Below, one piece after another: positions 8,103 to 17,528 of a stretch of DNA of 64,000 bases (position 1 is the first letter of the stretch; every line of letters begins with the position of its first letter). This DNA comes from Phycisphaerales bacterium (lineage in GTDB: Bacteria; Planctomycetota; Phycisphaerae; Phycisphaerales; UBA1924), in assembly GCA_020847175.1 (NCBI GenBank), contig JADLCM010000039.1, forward strand, positions 1 through 64,000. Direction: 5' to 3'. Both the position numbers and the translations under genes were made by a program. The notes beneath the pieces are model-generated. The model had not been told where the DNA came from and searched no databases. It saw nothing but the letters and a program-made list of their open reading frames with translations.

Positions 8103-9173
8103 ATGGCCGAAGATATGGGCGAACGCACCGAGAAACCGACCCCCAAGAAACGCTCCGAAGCCCGGTCGCGCGGGCAGGTCGCCAAGAGCCAGGAACTCTC
8201 CACCGTCGCGCTCCTCGGCACCGGCACGCTCCTCGTCGTCACCCTCGGCGCGGGCATGATGGAAACCTTCGCCGGCACGCTCCGGCACGGGCTGGAGACG
8301 CTCCGGCGCGCCGAGTACGCCGAGGCCGGCGAGTCGGCGCGGCACACCGTCGATGCCCTTCGCACCACCGGCCTCACCGTCCTCCCCTTCTTCGTCGGGC
8401 TGGCCGTGGTCGCCTACCTCTCCCAACTCGGCCAGGTCGGGTGGCTCTTCACGACCAAGCCCCTCAAGCCCAAGTGGAGCAAGCTCAACCCCGCCGCCGG
8501 CCTCAAGCGCATCTTCGGCGCCCGCAATGCCGTCAAGTCGGCAGGCCACATGGCCCAGATGGTCGTCGCCGCCGCGGTCGCCGCGGGAGTCATCGGCGCC
8601 CGGCTTCCCCGGCTCATGAGCCTCTCCCGGCTTTCGGCAAGCGCCGGGCTTCTTGTTGCCGGCCAGGTCGCCCTCGAAATCCTGCTCTGGCTGCTCGCCG
8701 TGCTCGTGGTGCTCGCCGCCGCGGATTTCATCCTCCAGCGCTGGCAGCACACCCGCGACCTCAAGATGACCAAGCAGGAAATCAAGGACGAACGCCGCAG
8801 CATGGAGGGCGACCCCCTCGTCAAGAAGAAGCGCCTCCAGATGGCCTACCAGATCGCCATGCAGCGCGTCGGGGCCGCGGTGCCCAGGGCCGATGTCGTC
8901 GTCACCAACCCCACCCACTTCGCCGTCGCCCTCCGCTACGACCCCGAGCGCATGCGCTCGCCCCGGGTCGTCGCCAAGGGCGCCGACGTGCTGGCCCTCC
9001 GCATCCGCCAGGTCGCCGCACTCCACGCCGTGCCCATCGTCGAGCGCCCCGCCCTCGCGCGCGGCCTCTACTGGGGCGTCGATGTGGGACGCGAGATCCC
9101 ACCGGAGTTCTTCGAGGCCGTGGCCGAAATCCTCGCCTACGTCTACCGCACCGCGCGCACCGCCGCCGCATGA
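8103..9173 (+). CDS. flhB: Flagellar export switch protein FlhB
   Basis: The protein has 356 residues, with the classical N-terminal MGERTEKPTPKKRSEARSRG, four membrane helices and a cytoplasmic domain. The autocleavage motif NPTH is at residues 269-272, followed by FAVALRYDPERM and later VVAKGADVLALRIRQ. FlhB self-cleaves between Asn and Pro to switch export from rod/hook to filament substrates. Everything needed for cleavage is present. It starts one base after fliR and is separated from flhA by 150 bases holding a short tandem repeat. Confidence 0.97.
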   Translation: MAEDMGERTEKPTPKKRSEARSRGQVAKSQELSTVALLGTGTLLVVTLGAGMMETFAGTLRHGLETLRRAEYAEAGESARHTVDALRTTGLTVLPFFVGLAVVAYLSQLGQVGWLFTTKPLKPKWSKLNPAAGLKRIFGARNAVKSAGHMAQMVVAAAVAAGVIGARLPRLMSLSRLSASAGLLVAGQVALEILLWLLAVLVVLAAADFILQRWQHTRDLKMTKQEIKDERRSMEGDPLVKKKRLQMAYQIAMQRVGAAVPRADVVVTNPTHFAVALRYDPERMRSPRVVAKGADVLALRIRQVAALHAVPIVERPALARGLYWGVDVGREIPPEFFEAVAEILAYVYRTARTAAA

Positions 9174-9214
9174 TCCCGAGCATTGATCGATGACGCCGAC
9201 ACACGCCACGGAGC

Positions 9215-9246
9215 AGAAGTGCCAGAGTGCAGGGGTGCGGAAGTGC
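9215..9246. repeat. Short tandem repeat, four 8-base units
   Basis: Four consecutive 8-base units of the form R/C-purine-rich-GTGC (AGAAGTGC, CAGAGTGC, AGGGGTGC, GGAAGTGC) lie in the 150-base gap between flhB and flhA; a fifth, degenerate unit follows. Together they form a purine-rich GTGC tract upstream of flhA. No function can be assigned. Confidence 0.5.
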
Positions 9247-9323
9247 GGGACTGTGACTCGCGGAGCGCCGCCTCGCCCTGCCCCACCGCCCCCTCCCCCC
9301 TCCTCCCGGAGTGACCCGACCCC

Positions 9324-11459
9324 GTGTCCACGCTGAAGCCCATCTCCGAACCCGGCCTGCCCAGGTGGCTGGATGCGCTCCGCCGCCACCGCGGCATGAT
9401 CGCCCCCGCCGGCTTCGCCGTGCTCATGATCGTCCTGCTCGTGCCCCTCCCCCCCGTTGCGATGGATCTCCTGATCTGCGTGAACATCGCCATCGCCATG
9501 CTCGTGCTGCTCACCACCATGACGATGAGCCGCCCGCTCGACTTCAGCATCTTCCCCTCGCTCCTCCTCGCCACCACACTGCTCCGCCTCGTCCTCAACG
9601 TCGCCTCCACCCGCCTCATCCTCACCGCCGAGGCCGCCACCCCGCAGGAGGCCTCCGGCGTCGCCGGGCACGTCATCAGCGCCTTCGGAGAGTTCGTCGC
9701 CGGCGACTCCCTCTTCGTCGGCATCGTCATCTTCCTCATCATGATCATCGTGAACTTCATGGTGGTCACCAAGGGCGCCGGGCGCATCAGCGAGGTCGCC
9801 GCCCGCTTCACGCTCGACGCCATGCCCGGCAAGCAGATGGCCATCGACAGCGACCTCTCCGCCGGCATCATCGACGAAAAAGAGGCCCGGGCACGGCGCG
9901 AAGAAATCTCGCGCGAGGCCGATTTCTTCGGGGCCATGGACGGCGCCAGCAAGTTCGTGCGGGGCGACGCCGTCGCCGGCATCATCATCACGCTCATCAA
10001 CATCGCCGGCGGCTTCGCCGTCGGCGTCATCGACCGCGGCTGGCCCGCCGGCCAGACCGCCGAGGTCTTCACCAAGCTCACCATCGGCGACGGCCTCGTC
10101 GCGCAGGTGCCCTCCCTCATCATCTCCATCGCCTCCGCCCTCATCGTCACCCGCTCCAGCAGCAAGGCCGAACTCGGCGACGAAATGGCCGACCAGCTCA
10201 CCGCCCGGCCCAAGGGCCTCGCCATCGCCGGCGCCCTCCTCGGCGCCCTCTCCCTCACCCCCCTGCCCACCCTTCCCCTGCTCACCACTGCGCTCGGCCT
10301 CGGCGGCCTCGCCTTCGCGATGGGGCGCGCGACGAAGCGCCGCGCCGCCCAGGAAGCCGCCGCCCCGGCACCCGCCGCCCCCGAAGCCCCCATCGAAACC
10401 CTCCTCAAGGTGGACCTGCTGGAACTCGAGATAGGCTTCGGGCTCGTCGGCCTCGTCGACAAGGCCTCCGGCGGCGACCTCCTCGACCGCATCTCCGCCG
10501 TCCGGCGCCAGCTCGCCTCCGAGATCGGCATGGTCATGCCCCCCGTGCGCATCCGCGACAATGTCCAGCTCGGGGCCGAGGAATACCGCCTCCGCATCCG
10601 CGGCAACATCGTCGCCACCGGCGCCGCCCGCCCGCAGAAACTCCTCGCCATGGACTCCGGCGTCTCCAGCGGACGCCTCGAAGGCGAGGCGACCCGCGAA
10701 CCCGCCTTCGGGCTCGCCGCCTGGTGGATCGAGCCCCACCAGCGGGCCCGCGCCGAAGCGATGAACTACACCGTCGTCGAGCCCACCGCGGTCGTCACCA
10801 CCCACCTGAGCGAAGTCGTCCGCGCCCACGCCGAAGAACTCCTCACCCGCGATGAAGTCGCCAACCTGATCGAGGGCCTCAAGCAGCGCGCCCCCAAACT
10901 GGTCGAAGAAGTCATCCCCGCCGTCGTCAAGCCCGGTGAACTCCAGAAGATCCTCCAGGGCCTCCTCCGCGAACGCGTCCCCATCCGCGACATCGAGTCC
11001 GTCGTCGAAACCCTCGCCGAGTGGGCCCCGCGAACCCAGGACCCCGATGTCCTCGTCGAGTACGTCCGCAACGCCCTCCGGCGCGCCATCTGCCAGCAGT
11101 ACGCCCAGCCCGCCGAAGGCGCCACCCTCCGCCTCGCCTGCATCACCCTCGACCCCGCGCTCGAAGACCTCGTCAGTTCCTACATCGACCGCGGCGCAGG
11201 CGGCACCACCTTCACCATGCCCGCTCGCATCATCGAGCAGGTCGCCGGACAGATCTCCAGAGCCATCGAAAAACTCACCGCCCGGGGCATGCCTCCCGTC
11301 GTGGTCGCCTCACCCCCGGTGCGCGCAGTCATCCGCCAGATGCTCGCCGAGCGCGTGCGCGGCGTCGCGGTGCTCGGCTACAACGAAGTCGCCCAGGGCG
11401 TCGAGGTCGAGGCCGTCGCCCTCGCCCAGCCCCCCGCGGGTGCCGCCGCCGCAGCCTGA
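9324..11459 (+). CDS. flhA: Flagellar export gate protein FlhA
   Basis: The protein has 711 residues with a GTG start. The N-terminal half holds about eight membrane helices, with MSRPLDFSIFPSLLLATTLL and LVLNVASTRLIL early on. The FHIPEP-family signature RISEVAARFTLDAMPGKQM falls at about residues 153-171. The C-terminal half is the cytoplasmic domain that forms the nonameric docking ring, with GMVMPPVRIRDN, LTRDEVANLIEGLKQRAPKL and the C-terminal VRQMLAERV-like helix. FlhA channels substrates and couples the proton gradient to export. It ends the flagellar string; the next gene (pyk) is convergent with an 11-base gap. Confidence 0.97.
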   Translation: MSTLKPISEPGLPRWLDALRRHRGMIAPAGFAVLMIVLLVPLPPVAMDLLICVNIAIAMLVLLTTMTMSRPLDFSIFPSLLLATTLLRLVLNVASTRLILTAEAATPQEASGVAGHVISAFGEFVAGDSLFVGIVIFLIMIIVNFMVVTKGAGRISEVAARFTLDAMPGKQMAIDSDLSAGIIDEKEARARREEISREADFFGAMDGASKFVRGDAVAGIIITLINIAGGFAVGVIDRGWPAGQTAEVFTKLTIGDGLVAQVPSLIISIASALIVTRSSSKAELGDEMADQLTARPKGLAIAGALLGALSLTPLPTLPLLTTALGLGGLAFAMGRATKRRAAQEAAAPAPAAPEAPIETLLKVDLLELEIGFGLVGLVDKASGGDLLDRISAVRRQLASEIGMVMPPVRIRDNVQLGAEEYRLRIRGNIVATGAARPQKLLAMDSGVSSGRLEGEATREPAFGLAAWWIEPHQRARAEAMNYTVVEPTAVVTTHLSEVVRAHAEELLTRDEVANLIEGLKQRAPKLVEEVIPAVVKPGELQKILQGLLRERVPIRDIESVVETLAEWAPRTQDPDVLVEYVRNALRRAICQQYAQPAEGATLRLACITLDPALEDLVSSYIDRGAGGTTFTMPARIIEQVAGQISRAIEKLTARGMPPVVVASPPVRAVIRQMLAERVRGVAVLGYNEVAQGVEVEAVALAQPPAGAAAAA

Positions 11460-11470
11460 CCCGCCCCGCG

Positions 11471-13009
11471 TCACTGCCCCTGGAAGCCCGTCTCGCTCTC
11501 TCCAACCTGGTGAATGGCGAGCGTGTTCGTGCGCTTCGCCTGCCCCAGCGGCCGCCCCGCCAGGATCACGATCCAGTCGTCGTGCCCCGCGAACTGCATC
11601 TCCAGCAGCAGCCCATCCACCGTCCGGTTCCAGTCGCTCAGCCTGCCCGATACCGGCGGCTCCATCAGCACCGGCGCCACCCCCCGGTACAGCGCCATGC
11701 GCCGCAGCGCACGCGGGTTCGACGTGCACGCGAGGATGGGCACGTGAAAGTCCTGCTGGCTCAGGTACCGCGCCGTCCCCCCCGACTGGCTCCAGCACGC
11801 GATCGCGCGCGCCCCGAGGTCATCCGCCGCCTGCCGCGCGCCGCCCGCCAGCGCCGCCGTAGGGCGATGGTTCATCGGCGTCCGCGTAGGCGGGCGCGAG
11901 GCCGGGTGCAGCTCGGCGATGCTCTGCTCCGCCACCGCGACGATCCTCCGCATCGTCTGCACCGTCAGCTCCGGGTACTTCCCCACCGCCGTCTCACCCG
12001 AGAGCATCACCGCGTCCGTGCCGTCGAAGATCGCGTTGGCGACGTCGCTCGCCTCCGCCCGCGTGGGCGACGCGTTCGTAATCATCGTTTCGAGCATCTG
12101 CGTCGCCACGATGCACGGCTTCCCGTGACGGTGGCACGCATCCAGAATCCGCTTCTGCGCCACGGGCACCGCCGCGATCTCCATCTCCACGCCCAGGTCG
12201 CCCCGCGCCACCATGATCCCGTCCGCCGCTTCCACGATGCTCTCGATGTTCGCCATCGCCTGCGGCTTCTCGATCTTCGCGATGATCGGCAGCACCACGC
12301 CCCGGCCCTCCGCCACGCTCGGGTCCGCCGGACGCATCGACCAGATCCAGTCCTGCAATTCCCGGATCTCCTGCGCCGTCCGCACGAACGACAGCGCCAG
12401 GTAGTCCATCCCCTGCTCCACTGCCCAGCGCACCGCCTCCCGGTCCCGGTCCGTGATCGCCGGCGCGCTCACGTCGCTCTCCGGAAGGTTGATCCCCTTC
12501 CCCGACGTCACCAGCCCCGCCACCGTGACGCGGCACCGCAACTCCTCCGGCGCGCACTCGATCGCCAGCATCCGGATCGCCCCGTCATTGATGAGCACCC
12601 GCTGCCCCGCCCTCACATCCCGCAGCAGGTCGGGGTACGTCGACGGCAGCACCGCCACGCGCTGGCCTTCGCGCGCCTCCACCCGTCCCTCCGTCACATC
12701 CGTCCGGAAGCACAAGTCCATGCCTTGCTCAAGCTCGATCCCCGCCCCCGGCACCCGCCCCACGCGGATCTTCGGCCCCGGCAGGTCGCCCAGGCACGCG
12801 ACCGCACGCCCCAGCCGCGCCGTCTCCTCGCGCACCGTTCGCAGCCGTCGGAGATGCTCCTCCCACGACCCGTGCGAAAAATTGAACCGGAACACGCTCA
12901 CGCCCGCCAGGATCAGCCTCCGCACCATCTCCGGCGATTCACTCGCCGGCCCGATGGTCGCGACAACCTTGGTGAGCGTTCGAGGCGACGTGTCCGGCGT
13001 GCGGGGCAT
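11471..13009 (-). CDS. pyk: Pyruvate kinase
   Basis: The protein has 512 residues and converts phosphoenolpyruvate plus ADP to pyruvate plus ATP. It opens TLTKVVATIGPASESPEMV and contains VFRFNFSHGSWEEH, GDLPGPKIRVG and the pyruvate kinase signature IIAKIEKPQAMANIESI with its catalytic Lys. It also contains DGIMVARGDLGVE, VATQMLETMI and DAVMLSGETAVGKYP. The C-terminal allosteric domain is present. ATG 13009 is chosen because GAGAAGG lies upstream and the family's N-terminus begins here; a longer start at 13081 would add 24 unconserved residues. It is convergent with flhA. Confidence 0.95.
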   Translation of the reverse strand: MPRTPDTSPRTLTKVVATIGPASESPEMVRRLILAGVSVFRFNFSHGSWEEHLRRLRTVREETARLGRAVACLGDLPGPKIRVGRVPGAGIELEQGMDLCFRTDVTEGRVEAREGQRVAVLPSTYPDLLRDVRAGQRVLINDGAIRMLAIECAPEELRCRVTVAGLVTSGKGINLPESDVSAPAITDRDREAVRWAVEQGMDYLALSFVRTAQEIRELQDWIWSMRPADPSVAEGRGVVLPIIAKIEKPQAMANIESIVEAADGIMVARGDLGVEMEIAAVPVAQKRILDACHRHGKPCIVATQMLETMITNASPTRAEASDVANAIFDGTDAVMLSGETAVGKYPELTVQTMRRIVAVAEQSIAELHPASRPPTRTPMNHRPTAALAGGARQAADDLGARAIACWSQSGGTARYLSQQDFHVPILACTSNPRALRRMALYRGVAPVLMEPPVSGRLSDWNRTVDGLLLEMQFAGHDDWIVILAGRPLGQAKRTNTLAIHQVGESETGFQGQ

Positions 13010-13077
13010 GGAACCGACCTTCTCAGTGGCACCGGCCGGGCGTCTCACGCCGGGCCGGCGCAGGGTGTGGGCGCTGT

Positions 13078-15033
13078 TCATGACCGGGAATATCGGGCAG
13101 AGGACAGAAACTCTTGGGCCAGCCGTACGACCTCCGCATAGTTCTCACGCATCAGCGCCGCGTAGACAATCTGCAGGCGCGCCCCGAGCGCGGCGTTCCG
13201 CCACGTCTCTCGCACCGCCCGATAATTCTCGGCGTTGAAGTCCAGGAATGCGCCCGCGGGTACGCCCTCAGCATCACCGAACAGCCGCTCGTAATGCCGC
13301 CGCACCCCCGCGCCGTCCGGGAGCGCATACAGCAGCCGCTCCGCCTCCTCCCGCGCCGCCCCGCTGAAGCCCGCCTCCGCCGCGCGGTGATACACGGCCC
13401 ATGCCCGCCGAAGCTCATCCGCCGTGTCGATCCCGAACGCTCCCATCATCGGGCGGATCGCCGAACGCCACCCCCGCGGCTCCTGCGCCGACGCGAACGC
13501 GAACGGGTCCACCTGGTCGATCAGGTGATCCCGATACTCCACGATGAACGCCCGGCGCACCGGCATGCGCCGGAGTTCGTGGTTCCGCGGCCCCATCCGG
13601 GAGCTCTCCTCATCCTTCAGATCAATCCGGGGGTTCGCCGCGCCCGCCGCCCGGCTCTGCGCCGGAAACTGCCACAGCGCCTGCCCTTCGTCGCTCATCA
13701 CGAACCGGATGAACCTCGTGGCCAGTTCATCATCTCGCCCCCCGCGCAGCAGCGAGATCGGGTCCGGATCGATGAAGACCTTTCCCGCCGGGTCGATGTA
13801 GCCCACCCGCGCCGTTGCCGGGGTCTCGCCGGGGCGCATCATCGCCTGCGCCTGGCTGCGACCGTAGAAATCAATCGCAAGCCCCATCGCCGCCTCGCCG
13901 TGCGCCACGTCCAGGGGCGGCTTGGTGCTCATGTCCGTCACGTACCGCGCATTCGCGCACATCCCGCGCAGAATCCGCCAGCCCTCGTCCCAGCCCTCGT
14001 TGTTCAGAATCGACTCGAACGTCGTCTCGATCGACCCGCTCATCCGCGGGTCCGCCAGTGCCACCCACCCCGCCAGCCGCGGGTCCGTCATGTCCCGAAA
14101 CGAGTCCGGCTCGTCAATCTCCAACTCCTCCAGCACCCGCCGGTTGAAGACAATCCCGAACCCAGACAGCGCAGTCCCCAGCCAGAACTGCTCCGGGTGA
14201 TACAGCGGCCCGGCCCCGATCCGGTTGGGCGAAATGTACAGGTCCGGCACCACCTTGCCTTCCTCGTCAAACACCGGCTGGCGATACCACCCGTCCAGCG
14301 TCGCCTGGTCAAACCCCGCCGGCTTCGACATCGTGAGCGGCAGCGGGCGGGCGCACGCGCCGAGGTCAACCTCCGCCGAGACCTCCGCCGCCGGGTCCGT
14401 CCTCCACGCATCCATCGCATCCTTCGGCCTCACCGCGCCCGGCGGCACGTTCAGCACGATCTCCCCGCCCTCCAGCATCACCCGCATCGAGATCGGCGCA
14501 GGCGAATCGAGCGAGGCCGCCCGAAACCGCCCCGCGTCGCGCACCCGCAGGCGCGCCCGCTCGCGCCCGAACCCCTTGAGCGGCACCGTCAGACCCGCCT
14601 CCTCCGGGTTCGCCAGAATCCCGTGGTCGTATGACCCCCCTCCGAACATCAGGTCGTACGTGAGATCACCCGGTTGGATCAGCGCCGCCAGCGACAGGTC
14701 CGGGTCGAGCAGAATGTCATCCCTCGCGCGCCGCGCTTCCGCAAGCCGACGCGACCCCGCCGCCGCGTACTGCGCCTTCAGCAGTTTCAGAATGTCGCTC
14801 GTCCCCCCGGGCTGCCGGAAGTCCACCCACGCCGGCTCACCGAACTCCCGCTCATGCCACGCCGCGAACGCCAGCGCGAACTCCTCCTGGATCTGCGGCA
14901 CGTGCGGCGTGATCACCACCAGCGTCCGCACCCCGCGCCGCGGTCGCTGGTCGCTCGACGCCCCGCGCAGCAGAAACGGCACGCCCAGCACCAGCGCAAA
15001 CGCAATCGCAATCAGCACTCGCGACCCGCGCAT
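13078..15033 (-). CDS. Large ABC-type extracellular solute-binding protein
   Basis: The protein has 651 residues with an N-terminal signal anchor (VLIAIAFALVLGVPFLLRG). The body resembles iron/sulfate-type bacterial solute-binding proteins: a start LVVITPHVPQIQEEFALAF, then ILANPEEAGLTVPLKGFG-like and GPLYHPEQFWLGTALSGFG segments. ARVGYIDPAGKVFIDPDPISLL and FVMSDEGQALWQFPAQSR are typical of the second lobe. A C-terminal extension of about 150 residues is unassigned. No permease or ATPase is adjacent, so the substrate is unknown. It precedes pyk on the same strand with 68 bases between them, which may be coincidental. Confidence 0.75.
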   Translation of the reverse strand: MRGSRVLIAIAFALVLGVPFLLRGASSDQRPRRGVRTLVVITPHVPQIQEEFALAFAAWHEREFGEPAWVDFRQPGGTSDILKLLKAQYAAAGSRRLAEARRARDDILLDPDLSLAALIQPGDLTYDLMFGGGSYDHGILANPEEAGLTVPLKGFGRERARLRVRDAGRFRAASLDSPAPISMRVMLEGGEIVLNVPPGAVRPKDAMDAWRTDPAAEVSAEVDLGACARPLPLTMSKPAGFDQATLDGWYRQPVFDEEGKVVPDLYISPNRIGAGPLYHPEQFWLGTALSGFGIVFNRRVLEELEIDEPDSFRDMTDPRLAGWVALADPRMSGSIETTFESILNNEGWDEGWRILRGMCANARYVTDMSTKPPLDVAHGEAAMGLAIDFYGRSQAQAMMRPGETPATARVGYIDPAGKVFIDPDPISLLRGGRDDELATRFIRFVMSDEGQALWQFPAQSRAAGAANPRIDLKDEESSRMGPRNHELRRMPVRRAFIVEYRDHLIDQVDPFAFASAQEPRGWRSAIRPMMGAFGIDTADELRRAWAVYHRAAEAGFSGAAREEAERLLYALPDGAGVRRHYERLFGDAEGVPAGAFLDFNAENYRAVRETWRNAALGARLQIVYAALMRENYAEVVRLAQEFLSSARYSRS

Positions 15034-15250
15034 CCCGCGACTGTAGGAGAGAGGCCGCCCCTCGCGCCCGCCCGGAGTTCCCCCTCACCGCCCGATCGCC
15101 GGGCCCGCCGCGTGCTTCCCCGCCGTCCCTCTCGCGCCAGGCGTGAGAAATCGCCGCGCATCCACCCTCCGCGCGCGCAGCTTCGCGGTCATGCGCCCCC
15201 CTGCATCATCCCCGCGCCCGCCCGCGCCGGGCCCTTCGCTACCATCGAAC

Positions 15251-16138
15251 ATGGGCAGCCCCCGCCCCGGGCGCTACGCGATGCTCCGCTCCGGCCTGCG
15301 CCGCTACCCGCGCGAGTTGGCGCGTTCGCTGCTCGGCGCCGAGAACACTTCTTCCGTCGCGCCGCCTCTCGACCCCGAGATGGCCCGCCGCGAGTTCGCT
15401 GCGGTCTGGCTGGGGCACGCGACCGTCCTCCTCCGCATCGCCGGGCTCTGGGTCATCACCGACCCCGTCCTCGGCGGACGCATCGGCATCCGCATGGGGC
15501 GCACCGTCCTCGGGCTCGGACGCCAGCCCGGCGCATCCGAGGTGGCCGCCCTCCCCCCGGTTGATCTCGTCCTCGTCACCCATGCCCACTTCGACCACCT
15601 CGACCGCCCCTCCCTCACCACGCTCGCCGACGGACGCGCCATGGTCATCACCGCGCGCCGCACCCGCCGCCTCATCCCCAGGGGCTTCGCAGGCACCTTC
15701 GAGCTCGACTGGGGCGCAGCCTGGGAGAAGCGCGGCATCCGGATCACCGCCATCCGCCCCGAGCACTGGGGCGCTCGCTCCGCCTTCGACCGGCGCCGCG
15801 GATACAACAGTTACCTCATCGAGGGCGCCGGACGCCGCGCCCTCATCACCGGCGACACCGCCTTCACCCGCGCCTTCGACGACCTCGGCCAGATCGACCT
15901 CGCCGTCTTCGGCATCGGCGCCTACGAACCCTGGGAGCACATGCACGCCACCCCCGAGCAGGCATGGAGCATGTTCGTCGCCAGCGGCGCCCGCGCCCTC
16001 ATGCCCGTCCACCACTCCACCTTCCCGCTCTCCGATGAACACCCCGGAGAGCCCATGCAGCGCCTGCTCGACGCGGCGGGCGATGAGGCCCATCGCATTG
16101 TCGGACGACGTCAAGGCGAGCTATGGGTAGGGGGTTGA
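15251..16138 (+). CDS. MBL-fold metal-dependent hydrolase (UlaG/NAPE-PLD-like)
   Basis: The protein has 295 residues. The metal-binding motif HAHFDHLD is at 111-118 (H-x-H-x-D-H). Other family landmarks are AVWLGHATVLLRIAGLWVITD near the N-terminus (split by the usual glycine), IRPEHWGARSAFD, GYNSYLIEG, ITGDTAFTRAF and MPVHHSTFPLSDEH. This arrangement matches the branch of metallo-beta-lactamase-fold proteins related to NAPE-hydrolysing phospholipase D and UlaG. The substrate is unknown, and there is no signal peptide. ATG 15251 is preferred; upstream in-frame ATGs add low-complexity sequence. Its 3' end overlaps the convergent MauE-like gene by 28 bases. Confidence 0.82.
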   Translation: MGSPRPGRYAMLRSGLRRYPRELARSLLGAENTSSVAPPLDPEMARREFAAVWLGHATVLLRIAGLWVITDPVLGGRIGIRMGRTVLGLGRQPGASEVAALPPVDLVLVTHAHFDHLDRPSLTTLADGRAMVITARRTRRLIPRGFAGTFELDWGAAWEKRGIRITAIRPEHWGARSAFDRRRGYNSYLIEGAGRRALITGDTAFTRAFDDLGQIDLAVFGIGAYEPWEHMHATPEQAWSMFVASGARALMPVHHSTFPLSDEHPGEPMQRLLDAAGDEAHRIVGRRQGELWVGG

Positions 16139-16614
16139 GGCACCGACCGAGATGCGGGCACCCGAGTACCGCGAGAGCCAATCCACCCGAGCACGCCAAT
16201 CACAACCGCAGCACCACAGTTTCGACCCGCAAGCATGGCCCAACCGCCCGGGGTTACGAGCCGCCCGAACCCGCAGCCGCAGTCCGTGGGGGCGGCGGGG
16301 GATGCCGCGGCGACACTCACAAGGTACCCGCCGGTACCGAGCATCCAAGCCTCCAGCGCAATGGATGCAAGCCAGGCGCCGCGCATTCCGGCAAGGTAGA
16401 CGAGGGCGATCACGGCAACGATCGACTCTACAACGGCAGTGGCCCACGCCGTCGGGCGTACGAGGTCGGTGGGAAGGACGCCGTGCGCCGATAAGGCCCG
16501 CGTGAACTCTTGAATCGTCGCCACTTTGTGGAGGGCCATGACAAGAAGCAAGAACGCCGCGACCGCAAGCACGACGCGGGCGCCGCCGCTGGCGCGGCGG
16601 GCAAGTGGGGTCAT
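16111..16614 (-). CDS. MauE/DoxX-like integral membrane protein
   Basis: The protein has 167 residues and about four membrane helices. LHKVATIQEFTRALSAHGVL followed by helices with LIALVYLAG and ALEAWMLGTGGYLVS patterns resembles the MauE domain, found in methylamine-utilisation and other membrane redox-partner proteins. A CGCG motif (PTDCGCGFGR) sits before the last helix, as in several MauE-like proteins that face thiol chemistry. It is the last gene of a four-gene coupled cassette: its ATG overlaps the preceding stop (16611-16614). Assignment is by pattern, not a search. Confidence 0.6.
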   Translation of the reverse strand: MTPLARRASGGARVVLAVAAFLLLVMALHKVATIQEFTRALSAHGVLPTDLVRPTAWATAVVESIVAVIALVYLAGMRGAWLASIALEAWMLGTGGYLVSVAAASPAAPTDCGCGFGRLVTPGGWAMLAGRNCGAAVVIGVLGWIGSRGTRVPASRSVPQPPTHSSP

Positions 16615-17528
16615 GCTCCAGCCCCACGCCGCAGGAAGGCGATGACGCCAATGACCACAGCCGCCGAGCCAGCACCGATGAGGGGCCAGCGCCATGCACT
16701 GGACTTGCCCATGGTCTTTCGAACGGCCTCGGCGTACTCAGGATCGGGCTTCGAGGGCTCAAGACCCGCGGCGGCGTGGATCGCTTCGGACTGCTCGCGT
16801 GACCAGAGCGATGGGATGAAGGGGTTCTTCTTGACGAAAGTGAGAAGGTACTTCTCAGTAAAGGCGCCCTCCGGAGCCTGCTCCGCGACCAGCAAGTGGT
16901 CGATCACGTACATCGGGGCAAAAAGCTCCGGCGCGGGCACCATCGCATCCTCCGGATACAAGGGGTCATAGCGCAGATCTAGTTCGTAATCGCCACCCGT
17001 GATCTCCCGTGGGACTCCCTTGGTGTCAAATCGCACGCTGATGCTGCTGGGTGGGAGGTAGGGGGGCGAGCCCGGATCTTGCGCGGTCGCGAGCCATCCG
17101 CCGCCTTCTAATGCCTCGACTGTCAATCCCGTCGGAGTATGAAGGACGGCGCCGACTGCGGCGGCGGGAATTCGCCGGGCCATCAAAAAGAGGCCATACG
17201 CCCTGTGTGTAATCTCGTGTCGCTCTACATCGTCGCTGAGGTAGTATCCAGGTTCAATCGCGGCATCCCACACGGAAGACCCGACTCTCACTTGGACAAA
17301 CTCACTATCAATCATCGCCTCGTTGGCCGTACAGCCGTCGAAGAACCACGCTTGGCCGCCCATGAGTTTCTTTCCCGGGAACCCGGCGAGAACCTCGTAG
17401 TACGAGGTTGCCGCCCGGGTGTGCGCGACCACGGCGCGAAGGTCATCAATGGGCTCGCCCCATGACATTCCAGCAACCCCTGCGAGCATCACCGCCATGA
17501 AGTTCGGGAAGCGTGCGTCACGGCTCAT
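16611..17528 (-). CDS. Secreted protein with C-terminal membrane anchor, unknown function
   Basis: The protein has about 305 residues. It has a signal-like N-terminus (FPNFMAVMLAGVAGMSWGEP) and a large extracytoplasmic domain. It ends with one hydrophobic segment followed by RRGAGA (WRWPLIGAGSAAVVIGVIAF). The layout (signal, globular body, helix, short basic tail) recalls surface proteins handled by sortase- or exosortase-like systems, but no sorting motif was recognised. The start could be ATG 17528 or ATG 17540; an AGAGG lies 12 bases before 17528 and touches 17540, so 17528 is given. It overlaps both neighbours. Base composition is lower in GC than flanking genes. Confidence 0.6.
   Translation of the reverse strand: MSRDARFPNFMAVMLAGVAGMSWGEPIDDLRAVVAHTRAATSYYEVLAGFPGKKLMGGQAWFFDGCTANEAMIDSEFVQVRVGSSVWDAAIEPGYYLSDDVERHEITHRAYGLFLMARRIPAAAVGAVLHTPTGLTVEALEGGGWLATAQDPGSPPYLPPSSISVRFDTKGVPREITGGDYELDLRYDPLYPEDAMVPAPELFAPMYVIDHLLVAEQAPEGAFTEKYLLTFVKKNPFIPSLWSREQSEAIHAAAGLEPSKPDPEYAEAVRKTMGKSSAWRWPLIGAGSAAVVIGVIAFLRRGAGA

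Noticed and set aside
8040..10829. A 929-codon open frame on the minus strand
   Set aside because: It is antisense to flhB and flhA, which have full family motifs. It is a composition artefact rich in Gly/Glu/Asp.
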